Notes: generated by a model from the letters alone, not told the origin. DNA of 64,000 nucleotides from Pseudomonadota bacterium (GCA_018242505.1 JAFEBU010000038.1:62001-126000), one strand, 5' to 3'. Shown: positions 16,150-24,131, counted from the stretch's first letter. A program made the numbers and translations.

Positions 16150-17310
16150 TCACGGTGGCGGAACGCGCACCCAGCCTTCCATCAGCCGGCGGGCGGTACG
16201 GCTCAGCAGCACTTTCTTCACCGTCCACTGGCCCTTCTTCTCGACCGCTTCGGCACCGACGCTGAGCGTGCCGGAAGGGTGGCCGAAGCGCACGCGGCCG
16301 TCGGCGCCGACTGGCGCGAGACGGCTCACCACCGTGTCGGGGATTGCGGCGGCAGCTGCGATCGCGACCGCGCCGGTGCCTGTCATGGCGTGATGCAGCA
16401 CGCCCATCGAGAAGATACGCGCCAGAAGATCGATCGATCCCGCCTCGACCGTGCGGCCGTCCGAGGCGGTGTAGGTCGCGGGCCGAGCGACAAACGAGAG
16501 CTTGGGCGTGTGCTGGCGCCTGGCCGTCGCCTCCTCGGGCGTCTTCACCAACCCCATCGCGACCGCACCGTGGGAGCGCACCGCCTCGGCGCGGCGCAGC
16601 AGCTCGGCGTTGCCGTTCACATCGCCCTGCAGCTCCGTACCCTTGAGGCCCAACCGCGCCGCATCGACGAAGATCGTGGGATTGCCGGCAGTGATCATCG
16701 TCGCCTCGATCCTGCCGACGCCCGGCACATCGAGTGTGTCGAGCCGGCTGCCGGTCGGGAACATGGCGCTGCCCGCGCCGTCGTCGTCCTCGGCGGCGGG
16801 ATCGAGGAACTCCAGTCTCACTTCCGCCGCCGGAAAGGTGACACCGTCCAGCTCGAACGAACCCAGTTCGACCACCTCGCCACCCTGCATCGGCACGTGA
16901 CTCACGATCTTCTTCGCGATGTTGGCCTGCCAGATCCGCACCGTCGCGATGCCGTCGCCCGGCCCTTCGACCAGACCCGCCGTCAAGGCAAAGGGGCCGA
17001 CCGCGGTGGTGAGGTTGCCGCAATTGCCCGACCAGTCGATCGCCGGCTTGTCGATCGCGACCTGGCCGAAGAGATAGTCGACATCGCAGTCGGGCCGCGT
17101 CGATTTCGACAGGATGACGATCTTGCTGGTGCTCGAGGTAGCGCCGCCCATGCCGTCGGTGTGCTTGCCATAACGGTCGGGGCTGCCGATCACCCGCAGC
17201 AGCAACCGCTCGCGCATTGCCGGATCGGCCGGCAAGTCGTCCTTCAGGAAGAACACGCCTTTGCTGGTGCCGCCGCGCATGTAGACGGCCGGAATGCGGA
17301 GTTGGGTCAT
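16150..17310 (-). CDS. PrpF-family isomerase
   Basis: A 386-residue protein of the PrpF/DUF453 family (2-methylaconitate cis-trans isomerase, 4-oxalomesaconate tautomerase and relatives; diaminopimelate-epimerase-like fold). It has the N-terminal MRGGTSKGVFF, DGMGGATSSTSKI, WSGNCGNLTTAVGPFA with the conserved Cys, and MGVLHHAMTGTGAVA. The real substrate cannot be told from sequence, and no methylcitrate-cycle genes are adjacent. It is convergent with binding protein copy 2, 10 bases away. Confidence 0.88.
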   Translation of the reverse strand: MTQLRIPAVYMRGGTSKGVFFLKDDLPADPAMRERLLLRVIGSPDRYGKHTDGMGGATSSTSKIVILSKSTRPDCDVDYLFGQVAIDKPAIDWSGNCGNLTTAVGPFALTAGLVEGPGDGIATVRIWQANIAKKIVSHVPMQGGEVVELGSFELDGVTFPAAEVRLEFLDPAAEDDDGAGSAMFPTGSRLDTLDVPGVGRIEATMITAGNPTIFVDAARLGLKGTELQGDVNGNAELLRRAEAVRSHGAVAMGLVKTPEEATARRQHTPKLSFVARPATYTASDGRTVEAGSIDLLARIFSMGVLHHAMTGTGAVAIAAAAAIPDTVVSRLAPVGADGRVRFGHPSGTLSVGAEAVEKKGQWTVKKVLLSRTARRLMEGWVRVPPP

Positions 17311-17428
17311 GATTGTCTGCTCGCGGTGGGTGCGAGAAGTATCGACGGCGACACGAAGCTTGTGAAGGTCACAGACACGGACGCCGAGATCACAGGATCA
17401 TCCCGATGCTGCGGCTATATCCACGGAA

Positions 17429-17596
17429 ATGCCGATGGACCTTCTTCCGCCCGACGCCGCGGGCGTGACGCGCGATCCCAAGCGCCGACACCGCCCGCTC
17501 CTCCGCAGGGCCTTTCAGCTTCTTCTGGTAGCAGCATACCTGCTGGGCCTCGTGATCATCGTGAAGCTCGTCGGCACGATCCTGGACATGCCCTGA
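17429..17596 (+). CDS. Predicted 55-residue single-helix membrane protein
   Basis: A short ORF with a basic segment (KRRHRPLLRR) followed by one strongly hydrophobic helix (FQLLLVAAYLLGLVIIV). Third-position GC bias looks coding. A second in-frame ATG lies at 17435 and the ribosome-binding site is weak. No family recognised. It is next to another small membrane protein gene on the same strand. Confidence 0.45.
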   Translation: MPMDLLPPDAAGVTRDPKRRHRPLLRRAFQLLLVAAYLLGLVIIVKLVGTILDMP

Positions 17597-17731
17597 CAGC
17601 TCAGAAGGCTGCGACAAAGCTGAGGCAGCGACACAACGCTCAGGAATGTCACCGCACCTGCGCTACCAGTTAGCTGTGTGGGCGAGAGGTTTCGCAGGGG
17701 TGCGGAACGCCTCGAGGTGTGGAGGGTGTCG

Positions 17732-18040
17732 ATGAGTGGGTCGACGGGCCGGTGGGAGCCAGCAAGACCTCAGCTGCGGGTGATCGAGGCGCGGGCCGTG
17801 GAGGTCGTCGCCCCCGCAGCTGCGGCCGCGCCACTGTCGCGCGAGGAACGGGTCTGCCTCTGGCTGCTGAGACTTCTGCTTCCGGTCATTCTCGGCCTTT
17901 GCTGCCAACTCATCTTCTGGATGTGGTTCAACAACGTCTACGGCCCGAACAGCTGGAGCATCGCGGGCGGCGTGCTGCTCGTCTTCGTCGCCGCACCCGT
18001 CGCCTTGTGGACCTGGTACAGCTGGTTGCCGCAGGAGTAG
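17732..18040 (+). CDS. Small two-helix membrane protein
   Basis: 102 residues from ATG 17732, preceded by GGAGGG at five bases. A soluble N-terminal third is followed by two hydrophobic helices (about 43-65 and 76-93), rich in Trp (IFWMWFNN, LWTWYSWLP). Function unknown. It is 59 bases upstream of the acyl-CoA synthetase gene. Confidence 0.6.
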   Translation: MSGSTGRWEPARPQLRVIEARAVEVVAPAAAAAPLSREERVCLWLLRLLLPVILGLCCQLIFWMWFNNVYGPNSWSIAGGVLLVFVAAPVALWTWYSWLPQE

Positions 18041-18099
18041 CGTTCGCGGCGTCTCTCTGCTGATATCTGCCCTACGATCAAAACCGGGCAGGAAACGCA

Positions 18100-19959
18100 A
18101 TGAAAATCCGTACTGCGGCCGACGTCGCCGAGATCGAGAAGGTTCCGGTCACGGAACGTATCAAGCACGGCAGCATCCTCGACCTTTTGCGGGCCGCCAC
18201 CGACACGAACGCAGACCGCGTCGCCGTCCGGTACCTCGCCGGCACCGGGCCATCGGATCCCGTGCGCGACGTCACTTTCGGCGCCCTGCTGCGACACGCG
18301 CTGCAGACGGCGAATCTGCTGCATGCGGAGGGGATCGGGCCCGACGATACAGTGACCCTGCTGCTGCCGAGCGTGCCCGAGACCTTCTTTGCCCTGTGGG
18401 GCGCCGAGATCGCGGCCGTCGCCAATCCCGTGAACTACTTCCTCGACGCCTCGCAGATCGCGGGCATCATGAAGGAAGCGGGCGCCAAGGCACTGATCGC
18501 AGCCGACGCCTCGCTCTTTCCCGATATCTGGCCGAAGGTCGAGGCAATCCGCGCCGCGCTGCCGGCGCTCAAGGTCTTCCGCGTCGGCGGCGGCAACAGC
18601 ACGCCGATCCCCGGTGTCATCGAGTTCGAAGCGGCGTGCGAGCAGCAGCCGGGCGACAGGCTCGTCGCGCCCAAGCCGCTCGGGCGCGATACCGTCGCGG
18701 CGCTGTTCCATACCGGCGGCACGACGGGCCTTCCCAAGCTTGCCCAGCATACGCACGGCGCGCTGGCGCTCGCAGCCTGGAGCAATGCGCTCTTCTTCGA
18801 TCTCGCGCCGGGCACGGTGCTCCTCAATCCGCTGCCGCAGTTCCATGTCGGCGGTTCGATCTTCGGCGCCTTGTCGGCGATCGCCAGCGGCTGGACGGTG
18901 GTGATCCCGACACCGCTTGGCGCGCGCAATCCCAACGTGGTGCGCGACTACTGGGGCATCGTCGAGCGCAACAAGGTGACGGTGGGCGGCGCAGTGCCGA
19001 CGACGCTGGCCGCCATCATGAACGTACCGCGTGACGGGCACGACCTCGCCTCGCTCAAATGCTTCGTGACCGGCGGCTCGACCGTGCCGGTCGAGCTGAT
19101 CCGCCGCATCGAACGCGAGGTGAAGGTCCCGGTGGTCGAGGGCTACGGCATGACCGAAGTGCACTGCTACTCGACCATGAACCCGCCGCACGGCGAGTGC
19201 CGGCCCGGCTCGGTCGGCTTGCGCCTTCCCTATCTCGAAGTGTGCATCGCCGACGTGGCGCCCGACGGCGCGATCCGCCGCGACTGCGCCCTGGGCGAGA
19301 TTGGCCATGTGCTGATGCGCGGACCGCAGGTGACGCCGGGCTATCTCAATCCGCGCCACAACAGGGGCGCGATGCTGGCCGACGGCTGGCTCGACTCGGG
19401 CGATCTCGGGCGGCTCGATGCGGACGGCTATATCTGGCTCACCGGCCGGTCGAAGGACCTGATCATCCGTGGCGGCCACAATATCGATCCGGTGGTGATC
19501 GAGGAGGCGCTCACCCGTCACCCTGCGGTCGAGACCGCCGCCGCGGTCGGCCTGCCCGACAGCTATGCCGGCGAACTGCCGATGGCCTTCGTGCAGCTCA
19601 AGCCCAACATCGTCGCCACGCCCGACGAGCTGCGCGAATTCTGCCGCAAGGAGATCCCCGAACGCGCCGCCGTGCCGGTGCAGGTGGTGCCGATCCCGGT
19701 GATGCCCGTGACCGGTGTCGGCAAGATCTTCAAGCCGGCGCTGCGGCTCGATGCAGCCCAGCGCGCCTTCGACGCGGCGCTGGCGCCGCTCAGAGCGGAG
19801 GGCGTCAAGGCCGAGGTGACAGTGCGCAATGATGCGACCTACGGGACGCTGGCCGAGGTGCGCGTCGAAGACGCCGCCGGAGTTTCCCGAGAAGCGATCG
19901 AGAAGCGCTGCGCCGAGCTTCTGGGCGGCTTCCAGATCCGGCATGCAGTGGCGTTCTGA
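18100..19959 (+). CDS. Acyl-CoA synthetase (AMP-binding, ANL superfamily)
   Basis: A 619-residue enzyme activating a carboxylic acid through an acyl-adenylate to the CoA thioester. Motifs: HTGGTTGLPK (about 204-213), VEGYGMTE, the DGWLDSGDLGRLDADGYI hinge region, RSKDLIIRGGHNIDP, and the catalytic Lys in VTGVGKIFKP (about 542). Chain-length specificity is not readable. A small inverted repeat (CTGCCC 18067-18072 with GGGCAG 18086-18091) sits just before its ribosome-binding site and could fold over it. Confidence 0.92.
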   Translation: MKIRTAADVAEIEKVPVTERIKHGSILDLLRAATDTNADRVAVRYLAGTGPSDPVRDVTFGALLRHALQTANLLHAEGIGPDDTVTLLLPSVPETFFALWGAEIAAVANPVNYFLDASQIAGIMKEAGAKALIAADASLFPDIWPKVEAIRAALPALKVFRVGGGNSTPIPGVIEFEAACEQQPGDRLVAPKPLGRDTVAALFHTGGTTGLPKLAQHTHGALALAAWSNALFFDLAPGTVLLNPLPQFHVGGSIFGALSAIASGWTVVIPTPLGARNPNVVRDYWGIVERNKVTVGGAVPTTLAAIMNVPRDGHDLASLKCFVTGGSTVPVELIRRIEREVKVPVVEGYGMTEVHCYSTMNPPHGECRPGSVGLRLPYLEVCIADVAPDGAIRRDCALGEIGHVLMRGPQVTPGYLNPRHNRGAMLADGWLDSGDLGRLDADGYIWLTGRSKDLIIRGGHNIDPVVIEEALTRHPAVETAAAVGLPDSYAGELPMAFVQLKPNIVATPDELREFCRKEIPERAAVPVQVVPIPVMPVTGVGKIFKPALRLDAAQRAFDAALAPLRAEGVKAEVTVRNDATYGTLAEVRVEDAAGVSREAIEKRCAELLGGFQIRHAVAF

Positions 19960-19996
19960 GTCTTGGGAGCACACCGGTTCCGGAAACACCCCCTAC

Positions 19997-20026
19997 TTTC
20001 TCACGGTTTCTCACTTTTTCTCACGG
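19997..20026. repeat. Three phased 10-bp direct repeats (TTTCTCACnn)
   Basis: TTTCTCACGG, TTTCTCACTT and TTTCTCACGG occur head to tail with an exact 10-base period. Further TTCTCAC/GTGAGA-type copies follow up to about 20155. Iteron-like spacing of one helical turn suggests a protein-binding array. Confidence 0.6.
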
Positions 20027-20098
20027 CATGAGAAGCCCCGGATGCCGATGGCATGGGCCTTTCAGGCGATTTTCTCATTTTCTCACCACACACCGTCA

Positions 20099-20122
20099 TG
20101 AGGTGAGGTGTGAGGTGAGGTG
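20099..20122. repeat. Tandem 12-bp repeat (TGAGGTGAGGTG x2)
   Basis: Two exact copies of TGAGGTGAGGTG back to back, part of the same GTGAG-rich cluster as the phased repeats but in the opposite orientation. Confidence 0.7.
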
Positions 20123-20240
20123 CCCCCCTCGGTGAGACATAGTCAGGGTGAGATTCTCTGCATTGTCGCTGCTGTGGTTTCGGTTTCAAGAAGCTGTCCG
20201 AGCGAGGCTGGCGCAGAGTGGTGCACTGGCTTCGTCCGCC

Positions 20241-20401
20241 CTTGGATTGCGGTCGCTTTCGCTTTGCTCTCGGCATTCACTCGGCAAACTCCGCCACCGC
20301 AATTGGTGAGTAAGTAGCTGATAGTATTAAAGGTTTGGGCAAGGCCCCCCCGGCATGCCGAATCGGCGCCGAGAGCAAAGCGAAAGCGACCGCAATCCAA
20401 G
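20241..20401. repeat. 161-bp segment bounded by a perfect 34-bp inverted repeat
   Basis: The arms 20241-20274 and 20368-20401 are exact reverse complements. They start CTTGGATTGCGG on the left and end CCGCAATCCAAG on the right, enclosing 93 bases. No coding sequence is convincing inside and I see no clear target duplication outside. If transcribed it would form a long hairpin. It could also be a small non-autonomous element or a recombination relic. Confidence 0.75.
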
Positions 20402-20403
20402 CG

Positions 20404-20431
20404 TGGATAAAAACAAGAAAAACGCTATATT
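20404..20431 (+). promoter_or_regulatory. Predicted promoter of the small RNA
   Basis: TATATT (20426-20431) as -10 with TGGATA (20404-20409) 16 bases upstream as a weak -35. The right arm of the 34-bp inverted repeat ends two bases before the -35. Predicted transcription start is about 20438. Confidence 0.4.
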
Positions 20432-20437
20432 GGGGCT

Positions 20438-20537
20438 AAGAGTGAAGGGGCGGTACCGGTGCCAGCCGGCACCGCCCCCCACTCCGACCAGATGTGCAGG
20501 GCGCGCCTATCCTTGACCGGTAGCGCGCCCTTTTTGT
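20438..20537 (+). ncRNA. Predicted intergenic small RNA with two hairpins
   Basis: A roughly 100-base unit without a credible ORF. It has a first hairpin GGGGCGGT (20447-20454) with ACCGCCCC (20471-20478), a short linker, then a rho-independent terminator. A -10-like TATATT lies just upstream. The combination of promoter, structured body and intrinsic terminator suggests a free-standing small RNA. Its target is unknown and no match to a named RNA family was recognised. Confidence 0.45.
20499..20537 (+). terminator. Rho-independent terminator
   Basis: GGGCGCGC (20499-20506) pairs perfectly with GCGCGCCC (20523-20530) and is followed directly by TTTTTGT. This is the clearest intrinsic terminator in the window. 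Confidence 0.85.
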
Positions 20538-21059
20538 ATGCCGGCACATCGACGGCAGCACATCCTGGCATAGCCAGACCAAATTCACAACTACCCCGGC
20601 GGATCAGAAGGCGATTAACTTGTATTTATCCAAGGATGTTCACCTTCAGTAATTAAAGAGTGTCTAAATGCCCATATAGATAGAGCGCGCCATCTCTAAT
20701 ATGCCGGAATATATTCCGCCTCTCTCCCACACAAGGATTTATCAACAGAACAGTATATGTCGCGAATGGGTTACGTTTAGATGTGCTCTGCATGTTTCTA
20801 CAAACTAAAACAAGATTGTAGCTTCAATCCCGCCCGAATAGACGAAGTAAGTGAGCAAGCGAACGGTGTGAGGTCGCGTCCGCCGGACGCTTATTCAACC
20901 TCGACGAAGGATGAAACTGGCTTCACAGTAGAAATTCCTTGTCCTTCAGTCGCTTGGCCTGTTTATTCCGATTGATGGCGCACGGCCGAGAACAATAATG
21001 GTGATTGCGTCCATGGAGGCGCCATTCCGCAAGCCCTCATCTCGGGATACGAATTATTA
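20538..21059. other. AT-richer non-coding stretch with palindromes
   Basis: About 520 bases in which no convincing gene is seen. It contains a perfect 14-bp palindrome CGGAATATATTCCG (20705-20718), a hairpin GCGTCC-GCC-GGACGC (20876-20890) and CTGGC/GCCAG at about 20571. Base composition is clearly lower in GC than the flanking chromosome. An open frame at 20781-20975 lacks a ribosome-binding site and coding bias. Confidence 0.5.
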
Positions 21060-21130
21060 TTGACTAAGGTAAACTTTGTTTACGGATACGCCATTAACAT
21101 GTTGACTCCCCGGGCGCACACCACTAAAAA
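21060..21130 (+). promoter_or_regulatory. Promoter/operator region of the winged-helix-like gene
   Basis: There is a perfect palindrome GTAAAC-TTT-GTTTAC (21069-21083) just after TTGACT (21060-21065). A second TTGACT (21102-21107) is spaced 17 bases from TAAAAA (21125-21130), giving a plausible promoter with start near 21137. The palindrome is a good operator candidate for the protein encoded just downstream or the nearby HTH protein. Confidence 0.45.
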
Positions 21131-21156
21131 CTTTTAGATGAGCTCAGAGGGCCATC

Positions 21157-21903
21157 ATGTCTGACGACACCGAGCAGAGCGGCCGTACAAACGAGCGCTC
21201 GTCTATTGAATTTCCTTACGGCGACCTTGAGGGAGCGGTACGCGTCGCTCATGCCGTGTTTCATTCGTTCGGCGAGACTTGCACTCACGACCAATTGGCC
21301 GGCGCCCTTCAGTTGGTCGCGAACACCGGCGGCTATAGGGCCCGCATCGCTCCCGCAAGAACCTTCGGATTGCTAGACGCCGAACGAGGTGGAGTTCGCG
21401 TCACGGAGTTGGGACGCCGCATTCTCGATCCTCAAACTGAAAAGTCAGCAAAGATCGATGCGTTCATGCGTGTGCCGCTCTACGCCGCGCTGTACGACCG
21501 ATACAAAGGTGGATTGCTGCCTGGAGCCTCCGGCATTGAGAATGCGATGGCGGAGCTTGGCGTTTCGAAGAAGCAAACAGAGCGGGCGAGGCAAGTCTTC
21601 GAGAGGTCCGCGATGCAGGCAGGCTTCTTTGGCTTCGGCAGAGACCGTCTCGTGATGCCAGTGCGCGCCAACGAGGCTGAAGCTGCGGAACGCCAGGCGG
21701 AGCCATCAGCCCAACCCGTCGCATCTACAGCACCGGTACAATCCACGATGCATCCTTTCATCTCCGGCCTGCTGCAGACGTTGCCGGCACCTGAGACTGA
21801 ATGGGCTGTGCGAGATCGTGCGAAGTGGCTGCAAACGGCCGCTAACATCTTCAGCCTGATCTACAGGGGGGATGGTCAGATCAATGTCACTGCCCAAGAG
21901 TGA
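21157..21903 (+). CDS. Winged-helix-like protein of unknown function
   Basis: 248 residues. The N-terminal two thirds read like repeated small helical winged-helix units (FPYGDLEGAVRVAHAVFHSF, ARTFGLLDAERGGVRVTELG, RARQVFERSAMQAGFF). A variable linker (about 170-195) leads to a conserved tail, HPFISGLLQTLP and RAKWLQTAANIFSLIY. I recognise this as a widespread accessory-gene family without assigned function; naming it DUF5343-like would be a guess. GAGGG precedes ATG 21157 by six bases. AT-richer leader and sporadic-looking context suggest transfer. Confidence 0.6.
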   Translation: MSDDTEQSGRTNERSSIEFPYGDLEGAVRVAHAVFHSFGETCTHDQLAGALQLVANTGGYRARIAPARTFGLLDAERGGVRVTELGRRILDPQTEKSAKIDAFMRVPLYAALYDRYKGGLLPGASGIENAMAELGVSKKQTERARQVFERSAMQAGFFGFGRDRLVMPVRANEAEAAERQAEPSAQPVASTAPVQSTMHPFISGLLQTLPAPETEWAVRDRAKWLQTAANIFSLIYRGDGQINVTAQE

Positions 21904-21917
21904 CAGTCTATTGCAGT

Positions 21918-21952
21918 GCCAGACGGCGCGGGTTCGAGCCGCACCGTCTGGC
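21918..21952 (+). terminator. Long hairpin after the winged-helix-like gene
   Basis: GCCAGACGG pairs with CCGTCTGGC and the inner GCGG pairs with CCGC. This gives 13 paired bases with one C/A mismatch around a GTTCGAG loop. There is no T-tract. It starts 14 bases after the stop codon. The loop resembles a tRNA T-arm but the rest of a tRNA is absent. Confidence 0.55.
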
Positions 21953-21971
21953 TCCGTGAGATGGTAAAGAC

Positions 21972-22286
21972 ATGCCCACCATCTTCGACGGCGGAACGAG
22001 GCGCTACCCCTTTCCAGATCGGAAGGTGCACGGTTCCGTTGTTCTCTACAAGCGGCGTGGATTACGACCCAAGAGGATAACTGTGATCCGAGGTCCCCGT
22101 AGTCATAGCGAACCAATGACTCCCCAGAAGGCGGCGATAGCGAAGAAACTTCTCGACGAAGGGTGGCTGCAACATGACATCGCTGCCTATCTAGAAGTTA
22201 ACCAAGGTCGCATCAGCGAAATAGCGAGAGGGCACACCTTCCTAGACGTCGAACCGTCGAATCAATTGAAGTTGTTTGACGACTGA
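21972..22286 (+). CDS. Small helix-turn-helix protein
   Basis: 104 residues. A basic N-terminal part (about 1-45) is followed by a compact HTH segment: QKAAIAKKLLDEGWLQHDIA through AYLEVNQGRISEI (about 50-85). It has the look of a homeodomain-like DNA-binding unit found in accessory elements. It ends LKLFDD. Probably a regulator of the small accessory patch. No strong Shine-Dalgarno is visible. Confidence 0.55.
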   Translation: MPTIFDGGTRRYPFPDRKVHGSVVLYKRRGLRPKRITVIRGPRSHSEPMTPQKAAIAKKLLDEGWLQHDIAAYLEVNQGRISEIARGHTFLDVEPSNQLKLFDD

Positions 22287-22521
22287 CCATCAATTGATCG
22301 ACAACTGCCTTTCCTCATCTAGAGGCAGCAAACCCGGCGATCAAAGCTAGGGCGTGCTAAAATATTCCATCGTGATGGACAAGAGCTATTCGCCACTTGC
22401 GATGCTCGCTTCTTTCATCGAGCCAATGTTCACGCAGGCCTTTCAGGCCATACGCGACTACCTTGAACGTGAAGATCGGCAGTGATGATCTACCGACTAA
22501 GGACGTGGTTTAACGCAAAGC
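22287..22521. other. Intergenic stretch between HTH gene and peptidase gene
   Basis: Holds a 6-bp-stem hairpin CTGCCT (22305-22310)/AGGCAG (22323-22328) after the HTH gene, two copies of the 8-bp palindrome TCAATTGA around the end of that gene, and a 36-codon open frame (22375-22485) with no ribosome-binding site. No function can be assigned. Confidence 0.4.
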
Positions 22522-23634
22522 TCATGCGCGTGGCGCGGGTCGGTATCTCCGCATCACTTCTTGCAGGAGGTCGAGCGGCAGCGCGTGGATGGTGCGACCG
22601 TCCCGGCCGGACATGGTCTCGGCCATGCACATGGCATTGAGGATCGCCTCTTCGGTTGCCTCGGCCGACGCCTGAAAGAGGCTCGTCATCGCATCGGGCG
22701 CGAGCATCTTCACGATGCTGATCTTGCTGTCCTGGTCGATATGGTTGCCCGTCGAGAAGGCGATGAAGATATCGCCACTTCCGTTTGCCCCGATGCCGCC
22801 AACCCAGGCGAGTCCTGTTGTGGCCCGGCGGGCAAGCCGCTGACATTGGATCGGAATGAGCGGCGCGTCGGTCGCCAGAACGACGATGATGGAGCCTTCC
22901 GTCGTCTGCGATGGGACTGCGACCTTGCCCGAGCGGTGTGCCGGGACCACGTCCGGTCCGATCTCGCGGCCGACCGGCACGCCATCCACGCGCAACAGAT
23001 CGCGCGCGCCATAATTCGCCTGCACCAACGCGCCGACCGTATAGCGCTCTCCGTTCTCGACGACGATGCGCGATGCCGTGCCGGTCCCGCCCTTGAACTC
23101 GTGACAGATCATGCCGGTGCCGCCGCCGACATTGCCTTCGGCAATGGCGCAGCCGCCGACCGCGCTGTCGAAGGCCGCGAACGCATGCTCCTGCGTCAGC
23201 GTGAACCCCTGGATATCGCTCAGCCAGCCATCGTAGGTCTCGGCCACGACGGGCAGATGAAAGGCTTGGGACGCACCATCGCGAACCGCAATGGCCGTGA
23301 TGGCATCGCGGACGATCCCGACCTGGTACGTGTTGGTGATCCCGATCGGCGCACCGAGCAGGCCCTGCTCCGCGAGCCAGGGAAGGCCGGTCATCTCGCC
23401 GTTGCCATTGAAGGAGAACGTTCCCGCGAAGACATAGTCGGTCCAGATTTCCCGCCCGCGCGGCCAGATGGCCGTGACCCCCGTCCGGGCAATCCGCGGC
23501 CTATCCTGGACGACGGTGGAGTAGCCCACTTTGACGCCCGCCACATCGGTGATGGCGTTGAACGGTCCGGGCGAAAGAGTCCCGACCTTGAGGCCGAGAT
23601 CGCGCAGGCGTGCACGGGGCATTGCTTCGGGCAT
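22522..23634 (-). CDS. DmpA/BapA-type P1 family aminopeptidase (S58)
   Basis: A 370-residue N-terminal-nucleophile peptidase that self-cleaves before a serine. The predicted cleavage site is TEG-SIIVV (Ser near residue 248), as in DmpA and beta-peptidyl aminopeptidases. Other family parts are NAITDVAGVKVGY, TGVTAIWPRG, NGNGEMTGL, GGCAIAEGNVGGGTGM and GGIGANGSGDIFIAFST. No signal peptide. It cleaves N-terminal residues, D- or beta-amino-acid amides in characterised members. An internal ATG at codon 5 is an alternative start. Confidence 0.92.
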   Translation of the reverse strand: MPEAMPRARLRDLGLKVGTLSPGPFNAITDVAGVKVGYSTVVQDRPRIARTGVTAIWPRGREIWTDYVFAGTFSFNGNGEMTGLPWLAEQGLLGAPIGITNTYQVGIVRDAITAIAVRDGASQAFHLPVVAETYDGWLSDIQGFTLTQEHAFAAFDSAVGGCAIAEGNVGGGTGMICHEFKGGTGTASRIVVENGERYTVGALVQANYGARDLLRVDGVPVGREIGPDVVPAHRSGKVAVPSQTTEGSIIVVLATDAPLIPIQCQRLARRATTGLAWVGGIGANGSGDIFIAFSTGNHIDQDSKISIVKMLAPDAMTSLFQASAEATEEAILNAMCMAETMSGRDGRTIHALPLDLLQEVMRRYRPAPRA

Positions 23635-23668
23635 TGCTTCGCTCTCTGGTTTGTGACGGATGAGAGCG

Positions 23669-23693
23669 GGCCGGCATTGGTTCCATGCCGGCC
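23669..23693 (-). terminator. Hairpin downstream of vapC
   Basis: Perfect 9-bp inverted repeat GGCCGGCAT/ATGCCGGCC with a 7-base loop, located after the vapC stop and before the peptidase gene. No T-tract; a possible terminator or processing site. Confidence 0.5.
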
Positions 23694-23735
23694 GCTATCG
23701 GGACCATAGCGGATGTTGATTTATGAGAACACGTC

Positions 23736-24131
23736 CTACCAGGTCCTCTGAAGATCGGTCTTGCTGAAATCATCGCCGATATAGAGGAGTGGCACATTGC
23801 GGGCTGCTGCGAGGGCGTGAGAGAAGCAGTCGCCAAAATTGAGGCCAGCTTCAGCACGGCCTTTGCCCCAAAGCTCGAACGCATCGGTTGCCCGGGCGGC
23901 GAGAGACGAATCCACGGGAACTTCAGAGAGTGCCAGCATGCTCCAGGCGCGATCGAATTCCGATCGCGTCCAGCCGAATCTTCCCATCAAGACGAACGCG
24001 GCTTCCACACGAGCAACCGGCGTCACGAGGATTGTCGATGCGTCGGCCACGGCTTCCCGCATCGATACCGATTGCGGTCCGAGAGTGAGCAACTCGACAA
24101 TCGCCGAGGTGTCGATCGCGATACGCTTCAC
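23736..24131 (-). CDS. vapC: VapC-type PIN-domain toxin
   Basis: A 131-residue PIN-fold endoribonuclease. The acidic metal-binding set is readable: D7 (IDTSAIVE), E43 (ARVEAAF), D101 (NFGDCFSHALA) and D120/D121 (YIGDDF). VapC toxins cut tRNA or rRNA and are neutralised by VapB. The start overlaps the antitoxin stop by 4 bases (ATGA), as in most vapBC pairs. RNA target not predictable. Confidence 0.92.
   Translation of the reverse strand: MKRIAIDTSAIVELLTLGPQSVSMREAVADASTILVTPVARVEAAFVLMGRFGWTRSEFDRAWSMLALSEVPVDSSLAARATDAFELWGKGRAEAGLNFGDCFSHALAAARNVPLLYIGDDFSKTDLQRTW

Noticed and set aside
20241..20537. Possible retron (inverted repeats plus structured RNA)
   Set aside because: No reverse transcriptase gene anywhere near, and the 34-bp arms do not frame the predicted RNA.
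20781..20975. 64-codon open frame in the AT-richer stretch
   Set aside because: No ribosome-binding site, no coding bias, no recognisable motif; contains a hairpin better explained as non-coding.
22375..22485. 36-codon open frame before the peptidase gene
   Set aside because: Too short, no ribosome-binding site and no known small-protein family; kept only as a remark.
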